Positions 18,332 through 25,074 are shown, counted from the first letter of the stretch. The stretch: DNA of 52,069 bases from a virus (IMGVR_UViG_3300025446_000011:1-52069); one strand, 5' to 3'. Notes: generated by a model from the sequence alone, not told the origin. Program-made: numbers and translations.

Positions 18332-18801
18332 CCGTTGATGGGCTGTAGCCCGTGCGGCCACTTCTCGACAGCGGGGGCATCGGGGGCCTTCTTGCGCCCC
18401 GGCTCCTGCTGCTCCAGGGCACGCCGCACGCCGTCCACGGGGAGGCAGAACACCTTGCCGTCCTTCGCACGCTTCGCCAGGATGGGGAAGCGTGTAGCCT
18501 TGGGGCGCATGCCTGTGATGGTGTACCTCTCGAAGCTGAAGGTGATGGTCTTGCCGAGGTCGTCCGCCTGGAGGTCGTAGAGGGTGGCGTAGCTCTTGAA
18601 GTCCTCCGCCTCCTTGCTGTTCACGGTCCCGTCCTGGGACACGGTGCTGCACTCGACCTTGAGGGTGAAGTGCCCGCCCGAGAACGTCCCCCTCCCCGGC
18701 CTGATTACGATTCCGTGCTTGGCCGCTATCGCCTGCAACGCCTCCTCGATGTCCCTGCTGAGGATACGGCACGACGTCCTGTCGAAGCCCGTGATAGCCA
18801 T
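18328..18801 (-). CDS. Conserved-type phage protein of unknown function
   Basis: A 157-residue protein of a pattern I have seen in many phage accessory regions: an N-terminal RxxCRxLxxDIExAL segment, a central beta region, DLQADDLGKTITF, then an ILAKRAKDGKVFCLPVDGVRRAL tail. No catalytic motif is evident. It is the last gene of the operon that starts at 18975. The ribosome site GGAGGAAGG lies inside the end of the upstream gene. Confidence 0.7.
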   Translation of the reverse strand: MAITGFDRTSCRILSRDIEEALQAIAAKHGIVIRPGRGTFSGGHFTLKVECSTVSQDGTVNSKEAEDFKSYATLYDLQADDLGKTITFSFERYTITGMRPKATRFPILAKRAKDGKVFCLPVDGVRRALEQQEPGRKKAPDAPAVEKWPHGLQPING

Positions 18802-18804
18802 AGG

Positions 18805-18975
18805 TTACCCTTCCTCCTGGTTTAGCATCCGCCTTACCGCCCGGTTCGCCGACACCCCTGCCTTGCCCTGCGGGTGCTCCTCCAGCGGCCTGCCGCAGAC
18901 GGCGCATCCGGGGCCCGTATAGGTGGGGTTCTCGGTATAGGGGTGGTTCTCCGGCTTGAAGAAGTCTCTGTCCAT
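18805..18975 (-). CDS. Small zinc-knuckle protein, leaderless start
   Basis: A 56-residue protein starting MDRDFFKPENHPY with a CxxC pair (GCAVCGRPLEEH) and a basic C-terminus. Its ATG lies seven bases after the -10-like TATACT of the 18983-19020 promoter, leaving no room for a Shine-Dalgarno, so translation is probably leaderless. Function unknown. Confidence 0.7.
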   Translation of the reverse strand: MDRDFFKPENHPYTENPTYTGPGCAVCGRPLEEHPQGKAGVSANRAVRRMLNQEEG

Positions 18976-18982
18976 CGGGTAT

Positions 18983-19020
18983 AGTATACACCGTCCTACA
19001 CGGAGCAGGCAGGGGATTCT
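18983..19020 (-). promoter_or_regulatory. Minus-strand bipartite promoter
   Basis: On the minus strand AGAATCCC is followed by 22 bases and TGTATACTATA. It is one of eight copies in the window, all upstream of minus-strand genes. With the TSS placed 6-7 bases after TATACT, AGAATCCC sits near -44 to -37. This copy drives the 18975 gene and overlaps the 3' end of the gene before it. Confidence 0.7.
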
Positions 19021-19169
19021 GCCCGGCTGTAGTAGTTCTTCACCAGGCTCCTCATCGTCTCGTCCACCGACATGTGCCAGGAGAGGTACCCGTCCTGCCC
19101 CTCCCGGAGCAGCGCCACGAGGCGCTCGGCGTCCCTCAGCATCTCCTCCCTGCGGGCCTTCTCTGCCAT
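18996..19169 (-). CDS. Small helical protein
   Basis: A 57-residue charged helical protein (MAEKARREEMLRDAER...). GGAGGAAG precedes the ATG. Its start overlaps the stop of the 29-residue membrane peptide (TGATG), and its 3' end runs through the downstream promoter. No family recognised. Confidence 0.65.
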   Translation of the reverse strand: MAEKARREEMLRDAERLVALLREGQDGYLSWHMSVDETMRSLVKNYYSRAESPACSV

Positions 19170-19258
19170 CACTTCCTCCTCCCTGCCCCCCATATCACCA
19201 GGGCATTGGGCACCAGCATGGCCAGGAACAGGCCTATGACCGCTAGCCCTGCGCTCAC
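19169..19258 (-). CDS. 29-residue single-pass membrane microprotein
   Basis: GTG start after GGAGGGGCAG; the GTG overlaps the upstream stop (GTGA) and the TGA overlaps the next ATG, so it is tightly coupled on both sides. The sequence is almost entirely one hydrophobic helix (AGLAVIGLFLAMLVPNALVI) ending GRRK, giving a membrane helix with a basic inside tail. Function unknown. Confidence 0.6.
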   Translation of the reverse strand: MSAGLAVIGLFLAMLVPNALVIWGAGRRK

Positions 19259-19464
19259 CTGCCCCTCCTCGGGAAGTCCGCCTCGAAGTCCCGGTCGTTG
19301 AGGTCATGGTAAAGCTCCCATACCCGGCAGCCTACCTCCTTCTCCCATCCCAGGGCCTCCCGGTCCGTCTCCAGCCTGGGCTTCTCCAGCAGCCCCAGCA
19401 GGGCCCTGGCGTGCCCGAGCATGGACTCCCTGCGGGTCCCTGGGTGCAGTATCCTCTCGTCCAT
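19255..19464 (-). CDS. Small acidic/basic helical protein
   Basis: A 69-residue protein starting MDERILHPGTRRES with an excellent AGGAGGAGGT ribosome site. Helical and charged, with no motif. It lies between the sugar transferase and the membrane microprotein and is coupled to the latter by GTGA. Confidence 0.65.
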   Translation of the reverse strand: MDERILHPGTRRESMLGHARALLGLLEKPRLETDREALGWEKEVGCRVWELYHDLNDRDFEADFPRRGR

Positions 19465-19484
19465 ACCTCCTCCTAACCGGCAGG

Positions 19485-20075
19485 CTATACCCCCCTGCCC
19501 CTGAGCACATGGGAGACGGTGACCGCCAGCAGCAGCAGGTCGTAGGCAAGCCCCCTGCGGCGGCGGTAGCAGCGGTGCAGGCGCACCTCGTACCCCCTCC
19601 CCAGCGAGTTGACCCTCTCCCGCCCCACGAGCTGGGACAGCCCTGTGATGCCGGGGGGCATGTCCAGGCAGTCGGAGTAGCCGGGCACCGTCCTGGACAG
19701 GTGCTCGGCTATGCCGTACTCGTCCGGCCGTGGGCCGACCATGCTCATGTCGCCCACGAGGACGTTCCAGAGCTGCGGCAGCTCGTCCAGGTGGGTGCGC
19801 CGCAGCAGCCACCCCAGCGGGGTCACCCTGGGGTCGCCCCTCTCCACCAGGTCCAGCCTGCGGGCCGAGCCGTTGCGCATGGTCCGCAGCTTGTACATGG
19901 TGAAGGGCCTGCCGTGCCTGCCCATCCGCTTCTGCCTGAACAGGGCGGGCCCGGGGGAGGTCAGGCGCACGGCGGCGGCCAGGGCGGCAAGGAGCGGGGA
20001 CACGGCCGCCAGCAGCAGCACGGCCAGGGCCACGTCGAGCGCCCGCTTGGCATGGTAGTACCTGGCGTCCGCCAC
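19485..20075 (-). CDS. Polyprenyl-phosphate hexose-1-phosphate transferase (monotopic, Bac_transf family)
   Basis: A 196-residue, complete initiating glycosyltransferase of surface polysaccharide synthesis. It should transfer a sugar-1-phosphate from a nucleotide sugar to undecaprenyl phosphate at the inner membrane face. Family hallmarks appear in order: KRALDVALAVLLL plus a re-entrant hydrophobic helix (about 10-38), SPGPALFRQKRMGRHGRPF and YKLRTM (about 42-69), GDPRVTPLGWLLRR, HLDELPQLWNVLVGDMS, MVGPRPDE (about 82-120), and PGITGLSQLVGR. The GTG at 20075 follows GGGGGAGGG and lies after the upstream stop. It is unusual in a phage small-gene block and complements the glycan operon at 31-37 kb. 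Sugar specificity cannot be read. Confidence 0.85.
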   Translation of the reverse strand: MADARYYHAKRALDVALAVLLLAAVSPLLAALAAAVRLTSPGPALFRQKRMGRHGRPFTMYKLRTMRNGSARRLDLVERGDPRVTPLGWLLRRTHLDELPQLWNVLVGDMSMVGPRPDEYGIAEHLSRTVPGYSDCLDMPPGITGLSQLVGRERVNSLGRGYEVRLHRCYRRRRGLAYDLLLLAVTVSHVLRGRGV

Positions 20076-20086
20076 TATCCCTCCCC

Positions 20087-20353
20087 CTAGCGTGGGTGCG
20101 GCCCCCCTGCGCAGTAGCATATGGCCCTGCCGCTCGCCCTCGCCTTCCTCAGGCGCTCCTCCCTGCGGGCCTCGGCCGCAATCTGGTTCGCCCGGTTCCA
20201 CATCTGCGCCCAGGATATGCTGACCTCGTGCCTGCACCCCTTGGGGCGCAGCCTCAGCCCCCATGCCTCCACGTGGGCCACCATCAGGCGCTTCCCCACG
20301 AGGAGCGGCGTCTCCAGGCACAGCTTGGTCTTGCGCCTCAGTATGCTGGTCAT
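20087..20353 (-). CDS. Basic small protein of unknown function
   Basis: An 88-residue basic protein (MTSILRRKTKLCLETPLL...) with a Trp-containing middle and a CYC near the C-terminus. The ATG overlaps the upstream TGA (ATGA). It precedes the sugar transferase by 11 bases. No family recognised. Confidence 0.6.
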   Translation of the reverse strand: MTSILRRKTKLCLETPLLVGKRLMVAHVEAWGLRLRPKGCRHEVSISWAQMWNRANQIAAEARREERLRKARASGRAICYCAGGPHPR

Positions 20354-20514
20354 CGGTACCTTCCCCTCCTTGGCCCCTGCCCTGCCACGTGCCCTGCGAT
20401 AGCGCCCATGTTCCCTGCGATGCCCAGGATGGCGGCCACCGCTACGAGGAGCACTGCCGCTACCGCCGACAGGAGCGCCACCTCCAGCCAGTCTACCGCA
20501 TACCAGTTCACCAT
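20350..20514 (-). CDS. Small single-pass membrane protein
   Basis: A 54-residue protein with one long hydrophobic helix (about residues 11-40, ALLSAVAAVLLVAVAAILGI) and a basic C-terminal tail GPRRGRYR. It overlaps the next gene by ATGA. A role in membrane anchoring or host takeover is possible but not shown. Confidence 0.6.
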   Translation of the reverse strand: MVNWYAVDWLEVALLSAVAAVLLVAVAAILGIAGNMGAIAGHVAGQGPRRGRYR

Positions 20515-20525
20515 GGCTGCCCTTC

Positions 20526-20825
20526 CTACTCTATGGTCATCACCACGAGGCCCCTGTCCTCCAGCGACACGGTGACCACCGTGCCGGGCGGGAGGGGGCC
20601 TGCGCAGTGCCATACCGACACGTGGTAGCGCCCCTTGGGGAACTCCATGTCCCTCGTCCATGCCGTCCCCCCGCCGTCCGTGAGGCATGCCACGGGGGCA
20701 CGGCTCCTGAGCACCAGGACGGTTGCGTCCTGCGGCCCCTGGTGCTTCCACCACTCGACCTTCACGCCCGCCCCGCTGTCCTCCATGTGCCCCCAGGACA
20801 CGAGGCGGTTGCCGTTGCTAGGCAT
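20526..20825 (-). CDS. Small beta-rich protein of unknown function
   Basis: A 99-residue protein starting MPSNGNRLVSWGH, with Trp-rich and beta-type sequence and no cysteine cluster. Its start overlaps the upstream stop by eight bases, a sign of coupling. No family recognised. Confidence 0.55.
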   Translation of the reverse strand: MPSNGNRLVSWGHMEDSGAGVKVEWWKHQGPQDATVLVLRSRAPVACLTDGGGTAWTRDMEFPKGRYHVSVWHCAGPLPPGTVVTVSLEDRGLVVMTIE

Positions 20826-21204
20826 CCTTGCGGTCCCCCGGTGCCTCCCCTGGGAAGTATACCCCCAGGTCCCTGACCATCTGCACGATTGCCTCGCACA
20901 TGTCGATGTCGAACCACCCCTCGTCCGGCACGGGCCTGACGGAGTAGCTGCGCAGCTTGCCGGACTCCTTGAGGCGCTGGAGGCCTGCCGTGAACTCCTG
21001 GTAGTCGTCGTAGCTGAGCATGGCCCTGAAGGCCCGCTCCTCGTCCGGCACGGCGACCTTCGCCCTGGAGCCGAGCAGCATCCTTACCTCGAAGAGGCAG
21101 GTGTTGTCGGTCACCCTTATGGCCTCCAGGATAAGCTCGTCCATCCCCTGCCTCCCCCCCGTGAAGGGGAAGCCTGCCTTGTCGTCCCGCTCCCTCTTGT
21201 GCAT
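20818..21204 (-). CDS. Small alpha/beta protein of unknown function
   Basis: A 128-residue protein starting MHKRERDDKAGFPF after a purine-rich GGGGGGCAGGG site. It has alternating helix and strand character, with DNTCLFEVRMLLGSRAKVAVPDEE in the middle (given in part) and an acidic C-terminus. No motif recognised. Confidence 0.6.
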   Translation of the reverse strand: MHKRERDDKAGFPFTGGRQGMDELILEAIRVTDNTCLFEVRMLLGSRAKVAVPDEERAFRAMLSYDDYQEFTAGLQRLKESGKLRSYSVRPVPDEGWFDIDMCEAIVQMVRDLGVYFPGEAPGDRKDA

Positions 21205-21215
21205 CCCTGCCCCCC

Positions 21216-21542
21216 TCAGTACCAGTGCTCCGTCAGCTCGCTGACCAGCTTCCTTATCTCCCCGCCGATGACGGAGGCGTATGCGGGGGAGATTACCTCC
21301 CCCTCGGGGTAGTCCTGCCCGTTCATCAGCCTGTAGAGCCGCTTGATGATGCGGATGGTCGTGGCATCGACGTGCTCCTCCCACTCCGGCTCGAAGCCGT
21401 CGCTGGGCCTGCGCACGTCTATCCATCCCATGCCGTCGCCGATGGTGCCGGTCAGCATGTCCGTCTTCCTGCCTTCCTCCCTGGGCACGCCGCACCTTAC
21501 CGTTCCGCATGGTACACAGTTGAACTCGCTATGGGTTTTCAC
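21216..21542 (-). CDS. Acidic helical protein of unknown function
   Basis: A 108-residue protein. The GTG start at 21542 follows AAGGAG and lies inside the end of the nucleotidyltransferase gene. The N-terminus has FNCVPCGTVRCG, which could bind metal. The C-terminal half is helical (ATTIRIIKRLYRLMNG). No family recognised. Confidence 0.6.
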   Translation of the reverse strand: MKTHSEFNCVPCGTVRCGVPREEGRKTDMLTGTIGDGMGWIDVRRPSDGFEPEWEEHVDATTIRIIKRLYRLMNGQDYPEGEVISPAYASVIGGEIRKLVSELTEHWY

Positions 21543-22086
21543 TGGTCTCCTTCTCCGCCAGCCGGTATGCCCCCAGGTACCTGTCCCTTACCGACGCATC
21601 GACTCCGTATCCCCTCGGCAGCCGGTTCAGCTTTATCAGCTCTACCACGTCCGCAAGGTCCTTCTGCCTTCCCGAGGACAGCTTGGTGGATACGAGGTCT
21701 TCGAGGGTGAGCAGCAGGGGCCTTCCCGATACCTTCGTGGGCATAGGCAGGGAGAACTTCCCCCCCTTGGACACCGTGCTCCCCCCTTGCAGGAGGTCTA
21801 CCGGCACCCTGGTCTCCCTGTCCGTCACGGTCATCCCCGACCCCTGGTTCTTCCTGAACAGCCCGCTCTGCTGGAGACGCCAGATTGCCTCCGCAGGGTC
21901 CGGCACGATGATGTCCACGTCGATGGTCATCCTGGGGTACCCGTGCTCCTGCACGGCGAACCCGCCACAGACGTAGTGCGGTATGCCCCACCCTGCCAGG
22001 ACGCCCACGGCCTTCCTCAGGGTCCTGGTCAGGGCGGTCGTGCCCGTCGCCCTCCTCAGGAACTCCGCCTTGAGGTTCATCGGCAT
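21529..22086 (-). CDS. AbiEii-like nucleotidyltransferase
   Basis: A 185-residue protein with a nucleotidyltransferase core: YVCGGFAVQEHGYPRMTIDVDIIV (about residues 38-61, given in part). GGxA and the DxD in TIDVDI match the metal-binding residues of the NTP_transf/AbiEii fold. KLSSGRQKDLADVVEL (about 140-155) matches the region after the core in such proteins. AbiEii proteins act as toxins or abortive-infection effectors; here it may be a phage-borne defence or RNA-modifying enzyme. No obvious AbiEi antitoxin adjoins it. The start is chosen after GGGAGATGAC. Confidence 0.65.
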   Translation of the reverse strand: MPMNLKAEFLRRATGTTALTRTLRKAVGVLAGWGIPHYVCGGFAVQEHGYPRMTIDVDIIVPDPAEAIWRLQQSGLFRKNQGSGMTVTDRETRVPVDLLQGGSTVSKGGKFSLPMPTKVSGRPLLLTLEDLVSTKLSSGRQKDLADVVELIKLNRLPRGYGVDASVRDRYLGAYRLAEKETSENP

Positions 22087-22175
22087 GTCATCTCCCACAG
22101 GCCCTTCGCCTGCACTGCCCTGATGGTGCGCCTGAGCGCCTCTGCCTCGCTGCGCCCCCTGCGCCGTACCAGCAC
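22077..22175 (-). CDS. Possible 32-residue basic peptide
   Basis: A GTG at 22175 opens a short frame rich in Arg (MLVRRRGRSEAEALRRTIRA...) that overlaps the nucleotidyltransferase start. The sequence before the GTG in the same frame also looks protein-like (CPKAPYHGV) but lacks a start, so it may be the remnant of a larger gene. Weak support. Confidence 0.3.
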   Translation of the reverse strand: MLVRRRGRSEAEALRRTIRAVQAKGLWEMTCR

Positions 22176-22206
22176 CCCGTGGTAGGGGGCCTTCGGGCAC
22201 GCTCCC

Positions 22207-22422
22207 TCATGTCTCCATCCTTAGCCGCTTCCTCTGGTACTTCCGGTAGCATCCAGGGCAGTCCTTCTCCGGCTCGAACCTGTCCCGCAGGTAGGGCATC
22301 CGCCCCGCTCCCTTGCCGCACAGGGTGGTGCTCTCCCCGAACGGCACCAGGTGCCCCCTTCTGCCGCCTGTGCTCACCACGGAGTAGCCTTGCAGGTCTA
22401 CCTCTTCTCCGGCTTCAGCCAT
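22207..22422 (-). CDS. Small zinc-binding protein
   Basis: A 71-residue protein starting MAEAGEEVDLQGYS. HLVPFG...TTLCG...CPGCYRKY gives an H/C...C...CxxC arrangement typical of small phage zinc-ribbon proteins that check HxxxG...LCG. It overlaps the upstream gene by 25 bases. Function unknown. Confidence 0.6.
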   Translation of the reverse strand: MAEAGEEVDLQGYSVVSTGGRRGHLVPFGESTTLCGKGAGRMPYLRDRFEPEKDCPGCYRKYQRKRLRMET

Positions 22423-22562
22423 TCCCTGTACTCCTGGTCGTACCTCTCGCAGGCCTTGCAGCAGTAGGGGCTTCCCCCCTTCGCTGTGTTTATGCCGCAG
22501 TAGAGGCATACCGGTATTTCCCTCTTCTTGCGCTTCTTCTCACGTGGGTCCCTGTCTCTCAT
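22398..22562 (-). CDS. 54-residue zinc-finger protein
   Basis: ATG at 22562 after AGGAGAG. The protein has a basic N-terminus (MRDRDPREKKRKKRE), then CLYCG...YCCKAC (about residues 19-37), a four-cysteine zinc finger, and a helical acidic/basic tail. It was found by reading the frame directly. Confidence 0.6.
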   Translation of the reverse strand: MRDRDPREKKRKKREIPVCLYCGINTAKGGSPYCCKACERYDQEYREWLKPEKR

Positions 22563-22580
22563 ACACTCTCCTGTCAGTGC

Positions 22581-22778
22581 TTAGCGGTCATACCTGAAGA
22601 CCAGCGGGACCTTTTCGTCCAGGTGGTACATGGGTCGGTCCAACTTCCTTACCCGGTCCTTTGCCCCGAGCGGGGGGCCGTCCCCCACAAAGTCCCTCGT
22701 GATGCAGTACCCTAGCTGTATCCCGGAGACGTAGGCATGTTGCAGGGCGTTCCTGAACTCTGTCTCGCTCAGCCTCAC
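22581..22778 (-). CDS. Small protein with an unclear N-terminus
   Basis: 65 residues from a GTG at 22778 (MRLSETEFRNALQHAY...). The same frame continues upstream to about 22838 with convincing protein sequence (IPSAFSDYYNSQEVDPHGG) but meets a stop before any ATG/GTG/TTG. The 19-residue frame at 22807-22866 ends inside this stretch and has the good ribosome site. A frameshift, a non-canonical start, or a sequencing indel may join the two. Confidence 0.5.
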   Translation of the reverse strand: MRLSETEFRNALQHAYVSGIQLGYCITRDFVGDGPPLGAKDRVRKLDRPMYHLDEKVPLVFRYDR

Positions 22779-22806
22779 CCCCCCGTGCGGGTCAACCTCC
22801 TGGCTG

Positions 22807-22866
22807 TTATAGTAGTCCGAGAAGGCGCTGGGTATGCTCCTTCAGCCCTTTCGCTAGCTTTTTCAT
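22807..22866 (-). CDS. 19-residue open frame, or the N-terminus of the next gene
   Basis: ATG at 22866 after GGGAGGAACA, reading MKKLAKGLKEHTQRLLGLL and then stop. The strong ribosome site argues for translation. A +1 shift near codon 10 would join it to IPSAFSDYYNSQ of the downstream frame, so this is either a microprotein or the true start of the 22581 gene. Confidence 0.4.
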   Translation of the reverse strand: MKKLAKGLKEHTQRLLGLL

Positions 22867-23222
22867 TGTTCCTCCCGGTAGATGTCGATGAAGGTGGGCT
22901 GCGAGGGGGCGTCGGTGCCGCCGCTCCAGCCCAGGGCGTTCGCCATGGCCACTATCCTGGGGAAGGATGCGGCATGCCGCCTGCCCCTGCCGTCTACCCT
23001 GTGCATCAGCGCCAGCGGCAGGGCACGGTGGTCCTTGAACACCATCCTGCCCGTCAGGGAGTTGTAGGCCACCCATCCTGGGAGCAGCCAGAAGCACTGG
23101 TGGGCGCAGACGCCGCTCCCGGGGACCATCTCACGGGCGCACCCGCACACGGCGCAGCAGGGGCGGCCTACGCCCCGCCGCCCGACCGCCCTTACCGTAT
23201 AGCGCTGCGACTGGCTCTTCAT
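22863..23222 (-). CDS. Cysteine-rich small protein of unknown function
   Basis: A 119-residue protein starting MKSQSQRYTVRAVG. An N-terminal cluster CCAVCGCAR...C...C (about 22-50) probably binds metal. The remainder is mixed alpha/beta with two Trp. It overlaps the upstream gene at ATGA-type spacing. No family recognised. Confidence 0.6.
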   Translation of the reverse strand: MKSQSQRYTVRAVGRRGVGRPCCAVCGCAREMVPGSGVCAHQCFWLLPGWVAYNSLTGRMVFKDHRALPLALMHRVDGRGRRHAASFPRIVAMANALGWSGGTDAPSQPTFIDIYREEQ

Positions 23223-23494
23223 CGGTCTCCCCTTGCCGTGCCCCTCTTCCTGCGGGGCCCCCTCTTCCTGTCCAGGCACTTGAGGAGGTCCTCCTCCTCC
23301 CATACCATGGACTCCTGGAAGCAGCCCAGGAACCTGACCTCGGCCCTCCCCTTGCCCTTGAAGGTGTCGCCAATGGCCCTCTGGATGTCGTCGAACTGCG
23401 GTATGCTTATCAGCCACTCCCCACGCACCCCGACCAGGAAGTCCTGGGATGCGTCCCCGTCCGTCAGCGTCACCTTGAATGCCCTTACTGCCAT
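23219..23494 (-). CDS. Small protein with a basic tail, promoter-proximal
   Basis: A 91-residue protein starting MAVRAFKVTLTDGDAS. It has a beta-rich N-terminal half and ends with a strongly basic RKRGPRRKRGTARGDR. The ribosome site GGGAGGGA lies six bases before the ATG, and the promoter at 23515-23552 is directly upstream. Possibly nucleic-acid binding; no family recognised. Confidence 0.65.
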   Translation of the reverse strand: MAVRAFKVTLTDGDASQDFLVGVRGEWLISIPQFDDIQRAIGDTFKGKGRAEVRFLGCFQESMVWEEEDLLKCLDRKRGPRRKRGTARGDR

Positions 23495-23514
23495 GGGTAA
23501 TCCCTCCCGCTACT

Positions 23515-23552
23515 ACTATACACCAGGATACACAGGGCGCTGGCGGGATTCT
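23515..23552 (-). promoter_or_regulatory. Minus-strand bipartite promoter
   Basis: AGAATCCC-N22-TGTATAGT on the minus strand. It drives the gene starting at 23494. Its -10-like box contains the TAG stop of the preceding gene. Confidence 0.7.
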
Positions 23553-23737
23553 CTCCGTAGCTGCCTCCGCAGGTTCCTCCTGGCGCTGGCCACGGCGTCC
23601 GCCTTGAAGGGACCTTCCCCCCTGGCGGTATGGTACATGCCGCTGCGGTCGGACCTGGAGGCATAGGCATGCCACCACCCGCCCGCAAAGTAGGTGAGGC
23701 GCACCCTGTAGGCGCTTATGGAGGTCCTCTCCCTCAT
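23516..23737 (-). CDS. Small basic protein of unknown function
   Basis: A 73-residue protein (MRERTSISAYRVRLTYFAGG...) with aromatic residues in the first half (WWHAYASRSDRSG) and an Arg-rich C-terminal helix (ARRNLRRQLRRESRQR). Start overlaps the upstream stop. Its own stop codon is part of the next promoter. Confidence 0.6.
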   Translation of the reverse strand: MRERTSISAYRVRLTYFAGGWWHAYASRSDRSGMYHTARGEGPFKADAVASARRNLRRQLRRESRQRPVYPGV

Positions 23738-24108
23738 GCCGCTGCCTGTGCCGCCCCCTCTTCCTTCTTCCCGCTCCAGAGCTTGCTCCACTCCCGCTGG
23801 CGCTGCACCTCCTGGCGCAGCCCCCTGGCGGAGAAGTGCTCGATGCCCCGGTACTGCCATGCGTCCCCCAGCGGGATGTGTATCAGGACTGCCGGGCTGA
23901 GGCTGTACACCATGTAGATGGCGTGCCCGTCCGCCACGGGGAAGGTGATTGTCTCCCCCTTGCAGTCGCCGCTGCCGTGCTCCGTGCAGTACTGCCGGAG
24001 CTTTCCTATGTACTCCGCCTCGGTCCTCTGCCATGCCTTCCAGTCGAAGTGCTCGAAGTCCATCTCCGGGACGGGCAGTTCCCTGGGCGGTCCGTAAACC
24101 TTGGCCAT
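23734..24108 (-). CDS. Small protein of unknown function
   Basis: A 124-residue protein starting MAKVYGPPRELPVP after GGAGGAGGGAAG. A helical acidic N-terminus is followed by a beta region (TITFPVADGHAIYMVYSLS) and a charged helical tail. The 24149-24185 promoter lies 40 bases upstream. No family recognised. Confidence 0.65.
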   Translation of the reverse strand: MAKVYGPPRELPVPEMDFEHFDWKAWQRTEAEYIGKLRQYCTEHGSGDCKGETITFPVADGHAIYMVYSLSPAVLIHIPLGDAWQYRGIEHFSARGLRQEVQRQREWSKLWSGKKEEGAAQAAA

Positions 24109-24148
24109 TCTGCTTCCCTCCTCCTGCCTGGTATTGTCTTCCAGGCAT

Positions 24149-24185
24149 AGTATACACCGTCCTACACGGGGCAGGCGGGGATTCT
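24149..24185 (-). promoter_or_regulatory. Minus-strand bipartite promoter
   Basis: AGAATCCC-N21-TGTATACTATG on the minus strand, nearly identical over 30 bases to the copy at 18983. The 40-base leader to the 24108 gene contains a full ribosome site. Confidence 0.7.
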
Positions 24186-24188
24186 ACG

Positions 24189-24332
24189 TCACATCCTGGG
24201 GCCCAGCATCTCTCCCAGCCTTTCCTTGTAGCGCTCGAAGCGGAAGGACTCCCTCGCCCACCGCCTTATCCAGGCAGGGGCCATCCTCCAGGCGGTCCGA
24301 GGGTTCCTTGGGAACAGCCTTCTCTTCCTCAT
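24189..24332 (-). CDS. 47-residue basic protein, leaderless start
   Basis: Starts MRKRRLFPRNPRTAWRM and is Arg/Trp-rich throughout, suggesting nucleic-acid binding. The ATG is six bases after TATAGT (24339-24344) with no ribosome site, so the mRNA is probably leaderless. It ends next to the 24149 promoter. Confidence 0.6.
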   Translation of the reverse strand: MRKRRLFPRNPRTAWRMAPAWIRRWARESFRFERYKERLGEMLGPRM

Positions 24333-24338
24333 GGCTCT

Positions 24339-24344
24339 ACTATA
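24339..24344 (-). promoter_or_regulatory. -10-like box for a leaderless gene
   Basis: TATAGT followed by AGAGCC and then ATG. The upstream half of the bipartite promoter is only weakly matched here. Confidence 0.45.
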
Positions 24345-24378
24345 CCTTGGTCTTCGGCGGGCGGGGGGTAATACCGGT

Positions 24379-25074
24379 CTAGTTCATGGTGTTCAGGAGT
24401 TCCAGGGCCTTCCTGCGCCTCTCGTCCCCGTGGGGGATGCGGGCCCTGGCCCCCCTTGGGGTACGGCATGGCAGGCCAGCAGCCTGCCCGCACTTGGGGC
24501 ATTCTGAGAAGCGGGTACTGTCCGTGAACAGCCAGCCCGAGAACAGGGCGGCCGTGACCGGCAGGTCCAGGCTGGTCGGGTCGGGGTCTAGCCCCCTCCA
24601 GTCGTCGTCAAGGGGCTGCGGAGTGCCGTCCAGGAGGAAAGCAGCAAGGGAGGACATACGCATCTTTGACGGCTTCGATACCTGCCAGTTGGGGGGCCTC
24701 GTCTCCGGGCTGCTGAGGTGGCCCCACCATACGGCAAGCTCCCTCCCAGCCCTCATGCGCCTCCCGATGATGGTCTTTACCCCGTCATGGATGCCAACAA
24801 GCTGCGCCCCGTCCCGGAGCCTCCAGCTCCACTCCTCGTGGGCCGGGGCCCAGACAGGGAACAGGTCAGGGATACTGAGCCAGAGCCGAACCTCTGCGAA
24901 GCCCTCCGTTGTCACCCTGACATGGGCGGGGTCTACGATGTTCAGCCCCTCATCCCTTCCTTCTCTGTAGGCATCCCACAGGTGGTCCATTCGCCATTCT
25001 TCTAGCTTCTTCTCTATGGGGACAATAAGGCCTTTCTGTCTTAGTGATTCGAGCTTGGCGGGAGAAAGCGGCAT
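24379..25074 (-). CDS. Protein with a C-terminal single zinc finger
   Basis: A 231-residue protein starting MPLSPAKLESLRQKG at 25074. The middle is beta-rich (VTTEGFAEVRLWLSIPDLFP). The C-terminus has CPKCGQAAGLPCRTPRGARA...H..ERR, the CPxCG..PGxxCxTxxG...H pattern of small zinc-binding tails common in phage proteins. Function unknown. Confidence 0.65.
   Translation of the reverse strand: MPLSPAKLESLRQKGLIVPIEKKLEEWRMDHLWDAYREGRDEGLNIVDPAHVRVTTEGFAEVRLWLSIPDLFPVWAPAHEEWSWRLRDGAQLVGIHDGVKTIIGRRMRAGRELAVWWGHLSSPETRPPNWQVSKPSKMRMSSLAAFLLDGTPQPLDDDWRGLDPDPTSLDLPVTAALFSGWLFTDSTRFSECPKCGQAAGLPCRTPRGARARIPHGDERRRKALELLNTMN

Noticed and set aside
19509-20090. 193-codon plus-strand open frame opposite the sugar transferase
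   Set aside because: Shadow frame; the minus strand encodes every Bac_transf motif.
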